Notes under the pieces: generated by a model
Told to the model about the DNA's origin: nothing
Databases searched by the model: none
Seen by the model: the letters and a program-made list of their open reading frames with translations, nothing else
Part shown: in pieces, positions 1 through 11,665 of the stretch
How positions within the stretch are numbered: the first letter of the stretch is position 1
Layout: every line of letters begins with the position of its first letter
Source: Syncephalastrum monosporum B8922
Lineage: Eukaryota; Mucoromycota; Mucoromycetes; Mucorales; Syncephalastraceae
Direction of reading: 5' to 3'
Assembly: GCA_000697355.1 (NCBI GenBank)
Contig: JNEN01001217.1
Span: 124,001 to 188,000 of the forward strand
Length of the DNA: 64,000 nucleotides
Program-made: the position numbers and the translations under genes

Positions 1-3000
1 CACCCTGCACTTCGACGACAATCTTGCGAGAAAGATCACCTTTGGCAACAGCCGTCGTGACAGTGGCGATCGAACGCACCTGGGTCGTCAAATTACCAGC
101 CATCATGTTGACGTTATCTGTCAAATCTTTCCAGGTGCCGGCTACACCCTGCACAATGGCTTGACCACCTAGCTTTCCTTCGGTGCCGACTTCGCGAGCG
201 ACACGCGTTACTTCAGTCGAGAACACGCGCAACTGATCCACCATGTTGTTCACCGTATTCTTCAGGTCCAGAATTTCACCGCGCGTCTCCACGTGAATCT
301 TCTTTGATAAATCACCGTTGGCAACCGCTTTGGTGACTTCGGCAATGGAACGCACTTGACTCGTCAAGTTGGCCGCCATGATATTGACATTGTCCGTCAA
401 TTCGTTCCATGTACCAGCCACACCTTGGACAACCGCCTGGCCACCCAATTTTCCTTCGGTACCGACCTCCTTGGACACACGGGTGACTTCCGAAGCGAAG
501 ATGCGCAGCTGGTCCACCATGTTGTTGACAATGTTCTTGAGTTCAAGGATCTCGCCGCCACTTTCAACTTCGATCTTCTTCGATAGGTCACCCAAGGCGA
601 CAGCTTTCGTCACCTCGGCAATGGATCGGACTTGACTCGTCAAGTTGGCCGCCATGATATTGACATTGTCTGTCAATTCGTTCCATGTACCAGCCACACC
701 TTGGACAACCGCCTGGCCACCCAATTTTCCTTCGGTACCGACCTCCTTGGACACACGGGTGACTTCCGAAGCGAAGATGCGCAGCTGGTCCACCATGTTG
801 TTGACAATGTTCTTGAGTTCAAGGATCTCGCCGCCACTTTCAACTTCGATCTTCTTCGATAGGTCACCCAAGGCGACAGCTTTCGTCACCTCGGCAATGG
901 ATCGGACTTGACTCGTCAAGTTGGCCGCCATGATATTGACATTGTCTGTCAATTCGTTCCATGTACCAGCCACACCTTGGACAACCGCCTGGCCACCCAA
1001 TTTTCCTTCGGTACCGACTTCTTTCGACACACGTGTGACTTCTGATGCAAAAATTCGCAACTGATCCACCATGTTGTTGACAATGTTCTTGAGTTCAAGG
1101 ATTTCACCACCGCTTTCGACTTCAATCTTCTTGGATAGATCACCCAACGCGACAGCTTTAGTCACTTCGGCAATGGATCGCACCTGATTGGTCAAATTCG
1201 CAGCCATGATGTTGACATTGTCCGTCAGGTCCATCCAGGTACCGGCGACACCGCGCACCACGGCTTGGCCGCCTAGCTTCCCTTCTGTACCGACTTCTTT
1301 GGATACACGCGTGACTTCGGAGGCGAAGATTCGCAACTGATCCACCATGTCGTTCACGATATTTTTAAGTTCCAAGATCTCACCACGTGTCTCGACTTCG
1401 ATCTTTTTCGACAAGTCACCTAGAGCGACGGCTTTGGTGACCTGGGCAATGGATCGAACCTGGGTCGTCAAATTGGCTGCCATGGTATTGACATTGTCGG
1501 TCAAATCGAGCCATGTGCCCGCCACGCCTTCCACCATGGCCTGGCCGCCCAACTTGCCTTCCGTACCGACTTCCTTGGACACACGCGTCACCTCAGCGGC
1601 AAACACACGGAGCTGGTCCACCATGTCGTTCACTGTGTTCTTGAGATCGAGGATTTCACCGCGCGTTTCAACGTCAATCTTTTTGCTGAGATCACCGTTT
1701 GCGACTGCTTTGGTGACTTGAGCAATGGATCGTACTTGGGTCGTTAGATTGGCGGCCATTGTGTTGACATTATCCGTGAGATCCATCCAGGTACCGGCGA
1801 CGCCATTGACGACAGCTTGACCGCCCAATTTGCCTTCGGTGCCTACTTCACGCGCCACACGGGTGACTTCAGAAGCGAAAACTCGGAGTTGGTCCACCAT
1901 GTTGTTGACGATGTTCTTGAGGTCCAGAATTTCGCCTCGCGTCTCAACTTCGATCTTCTTACTGAGATCACCACTTGCCACGGCCTTGGTCACTTCAGCA
2001 ATCGAGCGCACTTGAGTCGTCAAATTGGCAGCCATAATATTGACATTGTCTGTCAATTCGTTCCATGTACCGGCCACACCTTGAACGACGGCCTGGCCAC
2101 CAAGCTTGCCTTCCGTGCCGACTTCTTTGGACACACGTGTGACTTCGGATGCAAAGATTCGCAACTGGTCCACCATGTTGTTGACAATGTTCTTGAGTTC
2201 TAGAATCTCGCCGCCACTTTCGACTTCAATCTTCTTGGATAGATCACCCAAAGCGACAGCTTTGGTCACTTCGGCGATGGAACGCACTTGGTTCGTCAAG
2301 TTGGCAGCCATGATGTTGACATTGTCGGTGAGTTCGAACCAGGTACCTGCGACGCCCTGAACGACGGCCTGACCACCGAGTTTGCCTTCCGTACCGACTT
2401 CCTTGGCGACACGAGTGACTTCGGTGGAGAATACGCGTAGCTGGTCCACCATGTTATTGACCGTGTTCTTGAGATCGAGGATTTCACCGCGCGTTTCCAC
2501 TTCGATTTTCTTTGATAAATCGCCATTGGCGACGGCCTTCGTCACTTGGGCGATGGACCGCACTTGTGTGGTTAGATTGGCAGCCATGGTATTGACGTTA
2601 TCGGTCAAATCCATCCAGGTACCCGCAACACCTTGAACAATGGCTTGACCGCCGAGCTTGCCATCTGTACCGACCTCGCGCGCCACACGCGTGACTTCGG
2701 ATGCAAATACACGCAGCTGGTCCACCATGTTATTGACAATATTCTTTAGTTCCAGGATCTCTCCACCACTTTCGACTTCAATCTTCTTGGACAAGTCGCC
2801 ATGCGCGACAGCTTTCGTCACTTCCGCAATGGATCGCACCTGGTTCGTCAAGTTTGCCGCCATCTGGTTGACGTTATCGGTGAGCTCATGCCAGGTACCT
2901 GCGACGCCCTGGACCACGGCCTGACCACCGAGTTTGCCTTCGGTACCGACCTCACGCGAGACACGCGTGACCTCGGAAGCAAACACACGAAGTTGATCGA

Positions 3001-4381
3001 CCATGTTGTTCACGATATTCTTGAGCTCGAGGATTTCGCCACCACTCTCGACTTCGATCTTCTTGGATAGATCACCCAAGGCAACCGCTTTGGTAACTTC
3101 GGCGATAGACCGCACTTGGTTGGTCAGGTTGGCAGCCATGATGTTCACGTTATCGGTGAGCTCGAACCATGTGCCTGCGACACCTTGCACAACAGCTTGA
3201 CCGCCCAATTTTCCTTCGGTACCCACTTCCTTGGACACACGCGTGACTTCGGAGGCGAACACTCGAAGCTGGTCGACCATGTTGTTGACAATGTTCTTGA
3301 GTTCGAGAATCTCTCCGCGCGTTTCGACCTCGATCTTTTTGGACAAGTCGCCCTTGGCAACCGCGATCGTGACTTCGGCGATAGACCGGACCTGAGTCGT
3401 GAGGTTGGCCGCCATTTGGTTCACGTTATCGGTGAGGTCCATCCAGGTGCCATCGACGTTGGGCACCATGGCTTGACCACCCAATTTACCATCCGTGCCC
3501 ACTTCTTTAGCGACACGTGTGACTTCGTCTGCGAACACGTTGAGCTGATCCACCATGTTGTTGACTGTGTTCTTGAGGTCAAGGATCTCGCCGCGTGTCT
3601 CGACTTCGATCTTCTTGCTGAGGTCACCCCGTGCGACGGCCTTGGTCACTTCTGCGATCGACCGCACCTGGGTTGTAAGATTGGCTGCCATGGTATTGAC
3701 ATTATCTGTCAAATCTTTCCATGTTCCGCTCACGCTGGGGACGACGGCGACACCTCCTAGCTTGCCGTCGGTGCCGACTTCGCGCGAGACACGGGTGACC
3801 TCAGAAGCAAAGACCCTGAGCTGGTCGACCATGTTGTTGACTGTGTCTTTGAGATCCGAGATTTCACCGCTGACGGTGACCCAGATTTTCTTGGAGAGAT
3901 CGCCGTTCGCCACAGCCTTGGTGACGACGGCGATCGACCGGACTTGAGTCGTAAGATTCGTGGCCATCGTATTGACATTATCCGTCAAATCTTTCCACGT
4001 GCCATCGACGTTGGGCACCAAAGCTTGGCCACCGAGTTTGCCTTCGGTGCCGACTTCCTTGGCGACGCGAGTGACTTCGGTGGAAAATACTCGTAGTTGG
4101 TCAACCATGTTGTTTACGGTATTTTTTAGGTCCAGAATTTCGCCTCGCGTTTCAACGTCAATTTTCTTTGACAGATCGCCCTTGGCGACGGCTTTGGTAA
4201 CCTCGGCAATGGAGCGCACTTGGGTGGTGAGATTCGCCGCCATGGTGTTGACGTTGTCTGTGAGGTCCTTCCAAGCGCCGCCGACATCTTTGACGACGGC
4301 TTGCCCTCCTAATTTGCCTTCGACACCCACTTCGAGTGATACACGCCGCACTTCTGCGGAAAATAGTGTTAATTGATCAAC
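1..4381 (-). repeat. Tandem array of 276 bp (92 aa) HAMP-coding units
   Basis: The codons for the conserved DNVN motif recur at an exact 276 bp spacing, from about 103 through 379, 655, 931 and so on to about 4247, giving sixteen in-register copies in one intron-free exon. Three more units lie in the upstream exons (about 4590, 4950 and 5310), separated by introns. Units differ mainly in the residue after an invariant Trp (K, N, M, L, F or H) and in an EL/DL plus SGGE/TRGE block. The copies at 356-631 and 632-907 differ at one visible base. Confidence 0.95.
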
Positions 4382-6583
4382 CTAAAACTTCTGCATGAAT
4401 ATTTTTCACTCGAGTGTTTCATCCCTTTTTTTGTTGTTGTTGTGGTTACCATTTGATTCATGGTATTTTTGAGTTCCAAAACTTCGCCCTGGGCATTGGC
4501 TGTGACCTTTTTACTCAGATCACCCTTGGCGACAGCCTTGGCCACTGCCGCAATATCGCGGACTTGGTCCGTGATTTTGCAAGCCATCAGGTTGACGTTA
4601 TCGGTGAGGTCTTTCCAGGTGCCAGCCACGTCCTTGACTATCGCTTGTCCGCCGAGAATACCTTCCGTTCCGACTTCTAGTGACACACGTGTGACCTCCG
4701 TCGCAAATGTCGACAGCTAATGTAGAACAAGTGCCTTATTTTAATACCACCAAAAGAGGCGAGAGGCCGGGGGGGGGGAGGACGCTTGTGCGAGCGAAAC
4801 CTTACCTGGTCCACCATGGTATTGATTGTATTTTTCAAGTCCAGCATTTCACCGCGTACTTCGACAGTAACCTTTTTGGTCAGATCACCCCGCGCCACTG
4901 ACTTGGAAACTTGGGCAATGTCGCGCACTTGGTTTGTCAGATTGTCGGCCATCGTATTCACGTTATCGGTCAGTTCTTTCCATATGCCATCGACACCAGC
5001 CACCTTGGCCTGTGCGCCGAGTTTGCCTTCAGTACCGACTTCATGAGCGACGCGAGAGACTTCGGAAGCGAATGTGTTGAGTTGATTGACTGTTGGAAAA
5101 GAAAGTTAAAGTGATGGAGTGAATAAAATTAATTTAATTAAGCACTTCCCCCCCGAGTCTCCGACATTTACCCATTGTATTGAAAGTGTTCTTGAGGACG
5201 AGCGTTTCACCTCTGACAGGGACTGTGATTGCTTTGCTGAGATCACCGCGTGCGATGGCGGTCGACACGTCGGCGATGTCACGGACTTGTTCCAGATGAT
5301 TGCGGGTCATGCTGTTCAGGTCCACGACGACCTCACGCCAGACACCGCGCATTTGCGGATCACAGCGGGCCTGCACACCCAGTTTACCTTTGACGGCGGT
5401 TTCGTGGGCGAGGTAGGTGACCTCATCGGCGATGTGCTGGAGTTGGTTGGCCATGGCATTGACAGCGTTCTTGAGGGTGTTGATCGGGGCATTTTCGTGG
5501 ACCGAGGCAGAGCCGAGGCAGCGTTCATGGTTACAAGTGATACGCTCGTGCAGCTCGCCAGCAAAGATAGCAGAGGCAACCTTGACGGCTTGAATCACGC
5601 AGTCGGGACATACAATGTTGTTGGGGCTGCCACCGGCGGCGGCAGCAGCAGCGGTCGTCACAAAGGAGATGGGCGAGTCACCAAAGTAGACGGGAGAAGC
5701 GATCGAACCGGTAGGGACAGTGAAGGGCGGGGTGGGCATAGCAGAAACATGGGCGGGCGAGTCAGACGAGGAAGCTAAAACAAACATTAGGAAACCAAAA
5801 CAACAAAAAAGAAAAAAAGAGAAAAAAAAAGGTACACATACACATGCAGCGGTTGGACGAGAGCGAGACGATGGGGTGGGCGGGAGTCTGCATGCGGTCG
5901 ATAAGCGAGGCATCCTTGACGGAGGGAATGCCCTCCTCGGGCGTGGTGTGGGCGGCGGCGGTAGAAGCAGTGGAGGGAATAGCATGGGTAGTAGAGATGG
6001 CGGTATCATGGGATTCATCCTGGATGGCGTTGCTCTTGCTGTTGCTGTTGTTATTGGTGGTCGTAGGAACGGGCGAAGTAGGGCGAGAATCCGCGCAGTC
6101 CTGGTCATCTGTCTGCTGGGTCGTGAGTAATTGGTGTTGCTGTTGGAGCGCGATACGGTAGCGCAAATTCTCGGTTTCAAGCTGGAGCTGGCGCTGCGCG
6201 ATGTTTTTCAGGGCGGTATCAAGCGAGTTGGCGAGGTCGGCATGATGGGAGTCGAGGGTGTTGAGGGTATCAGGACTGAGACGGTTGGAAAGGCACTGGT
6301 CTATTCTGCCTTTGTTTAGATTATAGACAATGTCCTGAACATAGTCGAGGACGGTGGCGCTCATGGTAGATGGGTCCAAAGGGGAACGAGGGATGGCGGT
6401 CGTTGGTTCAGAGGCGGTATTATCGGGCGAGGAGGGGCGAGGAGGGGTGTTGTCGTCTGAACGAGAAGTAGAGGTGGTCGTCGTGGCAGTCGTAGGCGAA
6501 GGTGCCGGGCAAGACAATGATGCTCTAGCACAGATTTTCTTGGAGGTCTGATTAGGATCGTTCGTAGGGGAGGAGCGTTTCAT
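1..6583 (-). CDS. Group III (Nik1/Os-1-type) histidine kinase with giant HAMP array, 3' end outside window
   Basis: Exons in transcript order are 6583-5842, 5774-5172, 5089-4806, 4716-4450 and 4381 to beyond base 1; all junctions are GT-AG and in frame. The first 247 residues are low-complexity with a Gln/Leu-rich coiled coil. HAMP units of about 92 residues follow, with repeated motifs LTDNVN, GDLSKK, LKNTVN and VGTEGKLGG, the signature of fungal group III hybrid kinases that feed the HOG osmostress pathway and are targets of dicarboximide and phenylpyrrole fungicides (family knowledge). At least 19 units are visible, against roughly five or six in typical Nik1. The visible coding part is already about 2,092 codons, yet the histidine kinase and receiver domains are not reached and must lie left of base 1. 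The first unit (about 5310) is divergent. Being cytosolic is inferred from the absence of membrane segments. Confidence 0.93.
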
Positions 6584-7094
6584 AACACCGCTCGATTAAA
6601 AAAGCTGCAGACAAGATCTCAGATTGACGAGACGAGAAGGAACTGAGGTAACAAGCACTACTTACAGAGACTGTCTTCCTAACTTGGCGGAAAGAGAGAG
6701 AGAGAGGAGGGGAAGAGAGAGAGAGAGGAGGGGAAGAGAAAAGCGCGCGAAAGAGAAAGTCAAATAGAGTCTTCCAAAAAAAGAGTTAAGAGAAAGAGCG
6801 AAAGACGGACAAATGTGTAAAAAGTCCAAGGGCTGACTGGGGATTGGCTGATGGAATTGCGTTCAGGAAAGTTTGGCGGGAATTGTGGTGAGTTGTTTTT
6901 TTTGTTGTCGCGTGTGCAACAGTGCTCGGGGTGATAGTTCCGACAATTACACCTTTCGCCTTTTTGATGAACCCGTCTTGCTTTTACTTCTCTTTCCCTC
7001 TTTCTCTCCCCCTTTTCTCTTTGCTCTTCTTCCTGCTCACTTCTTCTCTTTATCCTTTGTCCGCTTTTGCATATCTCTGTCTCATCTCGTATAC
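6584..7094. promoter_or_regulatory. Divergent intergenic region between HAMP kinase and homeobox gene
   Basis: This 511 bp interval separates the two start codons and must hold both promoters. It contains purine-rich DNA near the kinase and a long pyrimidine-rich leader (about 6960-7080) before the homeobox ATG, as is common upstream of fungal starts. No clear TATA box was seen for either gene. Confidence 0.5.
6694..6735. repeat. Two perfect copies of a 21 bp GA-rich unit
   Basis: The purine tract gagagagagagaggagggga plus one base occurs twice back to back (6694-6714 and 6715-6735) within the shared promoter of the kinase and homeobox genes. Confidence 0.85.
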
Positions 7095-8240
7095 ATGATG
7101 GCCACCCTTCCTTATACGAAAATTCAGGACGATCCACCCTCTTCCAGTATTAACGCCCTGCTGAACCCCGCAGACGTTGGCCCTGACGCTCCGTCTGCCT
7201 CGGGTACGACAACAACAACAACAAATGATAGCGGTGCCAGTGACATCAGTCAGAGCCATAAGCGCCAAAGTCTGCGCATCAAGTCCCATGAAGGTACCAA
7301 AGTGTCACATGTGTGTGTTTATCTGTTTCCCCAATTAAACATGGAATTTTTTTTATTTTTTATTTTATATTTGCTCTCCTTTGTTATTGTAATTCATTAT
7401 GTAGAAGTACCAGTCAAGCCCAAACGCAAACGCATCTCTCCAGAACAATTTCAAGCCCTATCGCAATTGTTTGAACAGACAGACACCCCCAATTTCGAAT
7501 TGCGCGAAAAGTTGGCTCAGAAACTAAAGATGACCAACCGCGAGGTGCAGGTATGTACCATAACGGGGCACGGGGGATCAGTTGATGCAAAAGCACAAAA
7601 AAAAGGAACTCTATTGATCTAACGATGTATGTGTCACCAGGTATGGTTCCAAAACCGCCGAGCCAAATTCAACCGAGTCCGGCAGCAACAAAGAAATCAA
7701 CAACTCCAACAGCAACAGCAGCACCACCACCCACATCATCAACAACAACACCACCAGCAACCGATGTGGCCTCACCACCATCAAGACGAGGCCATGATGA
7801 TTTATCCACCTCATCCTGGTCCGGCAGCTGCCGCCGCTACCGCTGCCGCTGCCGCAGCTGCTGCACCTAAATATGTGAAACGCCGATGGGGAGACAGAAC
7901 AGCCGGCGTGCCTACACCCCTCTCGCTTCCTTATCATACCCAACAGCAGCAGCAGCAGCAAGAGCCGTCTCCGTGCGACAGTCTGTCCTCGGCCTCGTCT
8001 TCTGCCTCGTCAAGCTCGTTACCCACCTCGCCTTACCCTGGCATGTCTGCCAAAATGACCCCCCTTGATATCCTGGCCTTGGCGGCCGACTATGTGCAAC
8101 GCTGCGACGAAGAAGAGGTTGAGCGTGCAGCCAAGAGAAGCCGCATTACCACCACAGCCCCCTCAATCACTCCTACCGCCACTGCCATCTCGCATAGTGG
8201 GACCAGCACGACGAACAAGAGCTGGAGACCATGGCTTTAA
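7095..8240 (+). CDS. Homeodomain transcription factor
   Basis: Exons 7095-7293, 7405-7550 and 7641-8240 give 314 aa. The homeodomain spans about residues 71-130: a basic arm (KPKRKR), three helices and a recognition helix beginning WFQNRRAKFNR, with the hallmark W117, F118, N120 and R122. The second intron splits the gene just before the recognition-helix Val-Trp, a common place for a homeobox intron. The C-terminal half is low complexity (Gln/His runs, a poly-Ala run, Ser-rich blocks) with a short Leu-rich segment near residue 265. It is a nuclear DNA-binding regulator; targets are unknown. Two adjacent ATGs (7095, 7098) are both in frame and the first is chosen. An upstream in-frame ATG at 6873 lies in atypical sequence and is not favoured. 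Confidence 0.93.
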
Positions 8241-8602
8241 AAGTAAATGAAATAGGGTCTTTTCTCATGCAATGTATATAGTCTCCCCCAAAAAGAGAGC
8301 ACCCCTGAAAAAATATTTCCTCGCACACCCGCAACACCAAACTCACGCACTCACTCACGCACACTCACACTCACACAATAATACTTATCATTTTGACAAT
8401 TTGAAACAATGTTTGTGCACCAAATGCAGATGCACCGGACCAGCCGCGAGGTAGCACAAACACGCTTGATCTGGCAGGGGGGCTGTCCATCACGTCTCAC
8501 TGTTTTTTGCCGCCCTCCAAATGCGGATAGGACTGCGAATTCTTTTTCTTTTCGTTGTCTATCCACCCCCCGCCCTTCTCTCATAATTTCACAGTATACC
8601 TC
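8241..8602. other. Intergenic, no gene seen
   Basis: Contains a CA/CTCA-rich stretch near 8340-8375 and a pyrimidine-rich leader before the CBP4 start. An AG at 8592 just upstream of that ATG could be the 3' end of a 5' UTR intron, but no donor could be assigned. Confidence 0.5.
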
Positions 8603-8987
8603 ATGGGCAATTCCGAGCTCATTGTCAAAGCCATTGTCTACGGCGGTGCCATCATTGGCACAGGCTATGGTCTCATGAAGTTCACGGTGCCCTCGGAAGC
8701 AGAAATGAAACAGGTAGCTATTCTATTTGCTATTATTTTTATTTTTCTTCCTCCTATTTTATTCCTTTCTGCATTATTACGTATTTTATGTTTTATGTAT
8801 TATGAATTGGCATATTAACAAATATATGAAGCGCCTTTCGCCCGCTCTGCGCCGGGAGGCTGAACAGCAGGAAAAGAACAATGCGCGGCACCAGGCTCTG
8901 ATGGATCATATGCGCGCGGCGGCACAAGACGAGAAGGCAGCGGCTTGGCAGTCCGAGGCACCTTTGGAGAATAGCAAATCTGCATAA
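8603..8987 (+). CDS. CBP4: Cbp4-like complex III assembly factor
   Basis: Exons 8603-8713 and 8832-8987 encode 88 aa. An N-terminal membrane segment (about residues 7-25, rich in Gly and Ile and ending GYGLMKFT) is followed by PSEAEM, an RLSPALRREAE stretch and a charged helical tail. This order matches the small fungal Cbp4 family, inner-membrane proteins that with Cbp3-Cbp6 promote cytochrome b stability and assembly of the bc1 complex (family knowledge). The intron sits exactly between the membrane and RLSP segments with conserved phase 0. A longer reading from 8555 lacks support. BCS1, another complex III factor, lies at the right end of the window, probably by coincidence. Confidence 0.82.
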
Positions 8988-9148
8988 ACACTTTTCTACA
9001 TGACTTTCTGTCTGAACCTTTTTTCTTTCTCGTTCTCTTTTCTTCTTCTCTTGCTCTTACTACTTCACGTACTAAAAAAGGAATCTCAAGAAAGTAGTGA
9101 TCTACAATTCATATATTTATATACATATATATATATGTATGATATATT

Positions 9149-10710
9149 TTACATTTTCTTGGTGCGTTTCTTTTGAGATTTGCGCAGATCGCGTGCCCGC
9201 TCCTTCTCTTCCCATTTGCGCTGCTGTTCTGGGCTGAGCTTCTTGACACGCTCCTCTTCCGCCTTCTTGGCCTCTGCCTTCTTCTTGGCCAGCTCTTCAG
9301 CGCGCTCTTCAGCCTCCAACTTGGCTGCCTTCTTTTCCAACTCATCGCGGTTCTTCTTCAGCTTCGAACGGATCTGTTTATGCAAAACCCAGTCATATCA
9401 GTTTCATGTCCATTATGGTTATTATTGCTATCATGCATCTCGTTACTACTTACGTCGCCCGTTATCTGGAGGTTACCGACCGAGTCCGCAACCTCGCTCA
9501 CGAGTTCCGCTACCTCTTGACCAGCCGACAGGGCAAAGTTCACCTGGAGACGCGTCTCACCATCACCCTTGTACCTGTGTACCAATAAGTATATTTTAGG
9601 TAAATCTTCTCAATTCCCTTCTCCTCCCCCACCCCCCAAGATTCCGAAACATCCCATGACAACTTACTTTTCGGGTTCATAATCCGTCTGGCTGGAGATG
9701 ATCAGTGACTCAAAGGCAGGGTGCTGCAGGAGCTTGCCAATTTTGGCATTCACCAAAGCCTCTGTCAATTTCTGAGATTCGGAATACACGGTGAGGTGAT
9801 CGGGCACATTGGGCGAATCCGACAGTTTGGCAAACGTTTTCTAATACGACACGTATTCAGCTCCCGATTCTCCCGCCCTCTTGGACCCTTTTCCCTACCA
9901 GATCCCATCGATCTTCACGCATGTTCTTGGCCCTCTTCTGAGGCAGAATGGCAAAGACAAACTGGTTGCTGGTATCCAAGGTGGCATCCGCACGCTAGAA
10001 GGAAGACAAGAACGGTGAGAACCACGCAGCGCATGACTGGGTGACAATGGAAGGAGGGGGACGTACGACGCGGTCGACAGGAGGCTGGGCATAACCAGCG
10101 AGCGAAAGAGCAAACGTAGAGACAAAGGTAAAGATATCGGTTCTGGGCTTCAGCTTGATCCACCAGTGGACAAACTTCACGTTGCGTCTGCCAGACGAGT
10201 ACACCATGTAATCCGCAGGACCATCCTTTACCAGCACCTTTTGCGCACGGTCATTGCCGACCAACGCAAACTGCGACTCCAAATAGCCTTCGTTATCATT
10301 CAACCTGTCCCACAATGAGTATCCCTGGGTGGCTCTCCTTTGCTTGAATCCATTACCATTGCTTGGCGATACTCTGGTTGGCACGCGAACCACGCCACCA
10401 GTTGATGAGAAACGCAAGAAGCACCGATGCCAGCACCATCTCGATCTTGAACTCTTCCAGCGTCCATTCTAAAAATACAGGTGAGCATCAAACAAGATAG
10501 TAAAGCAAGCAAGTACTCACGACGCAGAACAATCTCAGGCTTAGGAGGAGGGGTGGTGCCGAGATCTATTAAATGCGGGCCATGAGCAAGCGAAAACAAG
10601 TGGGATGAAGGAGTAGACATGCCTTCCTGTTGTGCAGATTCGTCTGCAAGAGAGGCGGTCGCCAAGGCAAGGAGCCCCAGTGCTGATGAAGCCAAGAAGC
10701 GTGAAGCCAT
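9149..10710 (-). CDS. CCDC47-like (DUF1682) ER membrane protein
   Basis: Eight exons: 10710-10623, 10565-10521, 10468-10357, 10304-10067, 9994-9899, 9840-9668, 9574-9454 and 9373-9149, giving 365 aa. A cleavable-looking signal (residues 1-22, ending ASLADES) precedes a membrane segment near residue 60, a large globular region (NVKFVHWWIKLKPRTD) and a Lys/Glu-rich C-terminal coiled coil containing LSPEQQRKWEEKE, the layout of CCDC47/calumin. In animals this protein is part of the PAT complex acting with the Sec61 translocon on multipass membrane proteins. The first intron (10566-10622) is GC-AG, 57 nt, in frame and stop-free, so an isoform retaining it would add 19 residues. Confidence 0.85.
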
Positions 10711-10774
10711 CGCGCAAGGTAGGAAAGCGAAGTGGGGGAAGTAGAGGATTAGACTCTCACGCGCCGCGCGCGGT

Positions 10775-10956
10775 CTACAAAATCCCATCTGTGGGTTCGA
10801 AAAGGCGATTAAATTCTTGATCAAAATTACCTGGATGCCTCGTCCTCTTCCTTGATTGGGATCGCTCTCGGCGTACTGGACTTCTCAGTGCATTCTAATT
10901 ATAATTATCAGTATCTGTTGCGAGTTGTGACATACCATAGACTTCTTGTCGCTCAT
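10775..10956 (-). other. Candidate small three-exon ORF (32 aa), unrecognised
   Basis: An ATG at 10956 opens MSDKKSM, followed by a good GTATGT donor. Segments 10956-10936, 10894-10831 and 10788-10775 splice at GT-AG sites into a short Arg/Ser-rich peptide ending HPDGIL. It lies only 64 bp upstream of the CCDC47-like ATG on the same strand, so it could be an upstream ORF in a spliced 5' leader of that gene rather than a gene. Other acceptors in exon 2 give a different C-terminus. Confidence 0.2.
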
Positions 10957-11665
10957 CCTTTCTGAAACAATGCTGCATATTTCTGAGCTATGTTACTCCG
11001 TGAGATAATCGCCGGCATTTCTTGTCGCTCTGCCTCCGTCGCGTTTCGACCACATGATGGAACTACGTGGGATTTGACCAGGGACAGGCAGCTTGTAATG
11101 TTCTCCCCCTAACATTTCAAGAGATCATATTTACTGGGTTCACCTGTGCAAAGAAAGTAAGGAAGGTCTCGTCTCGTTGCCGAGGGGAGGAGATTGCCCG
11201 CTTTTCGTTGCCATGTTCCATAATGCAGGCCACTGGGTATCAGAGCCTCTGTGCAGATTTCCGCATACCCTTAAACATCTTCTCCAAGATAAGGTTTCTC
11301 TGCAACTCTAGTCTGTTAGGTGTGGTATCACTGAGACAGCTTTTCCGACAGACAGGATATCCGTATGCATATTCAAAAGTTCATCTAAGGTCAAGCCGGT
11401 CTGATAATCCATGGAAGGTTAGAATGGGTGCTGGATTCGGTACGGTACGCGGTGCATCGAACAAAATGTACTATGTACTTTCCTAGTCTTCAGATAGAGT
11501 GCGAGGTGTATGACTTATATCCTACTCTGCACTCACAATGAATGATTTATCCTCAGAACAATGCGGGCAGTGCAAAATAGAAAGATTATTGAAGGTTTAG
11601 AAACCGACCCGACTCTCTGTCTTTTTGCCGTACATATTGCACACACACTTTTATACATACTGATC
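10957..11665. other. Intergenic, no gene supported
   Basis: A 139-codon open frame at 11067-11486 on the plus strand has no recognisable motif, start context or splice partner. The last part upstream of 11666 is the THOC7 leader. Confidence 0.5.

Noticed and set aside
1347..3760. Long plus-strand open frames across the HAMP array (for example 1347-1721, 3116-3760)
   Set aside because: They are antisense shadows of the repeated kinase codons and repeat with the same 276 bp period; the sense frame has all conserved HAMP motifs.
1..4381. CRISPR-like or satellite array
   Set aside because: The 276 bp units are contiguous, fully coding and have no spacers.
5119..6551. Plus-strand frames opposite the kinase N-terminus
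   Set aside because: Antisense to spliced exons with good junctions; composition mirrors the Thr/Pro/Gln-rich sense strand.
9173..9599. Plus-strand Leu/Ser-rich ORFs at the 3' end of the CCDC47-like gene
   Set aside because: They read the complement of the Lys/Glu coiled coil, which gives artificial hydrophobic sequence.
10780..10815. Possible tRNA B box (GGGTTCGA) near 10793
   Set aside because: No matching A box, acceptor stem or cloverleaf could be drawn.
11067..11486. 139-codon plus-strand ORF
   Set aside because: No motif, no splice partners, no leader signature; composition looks random.
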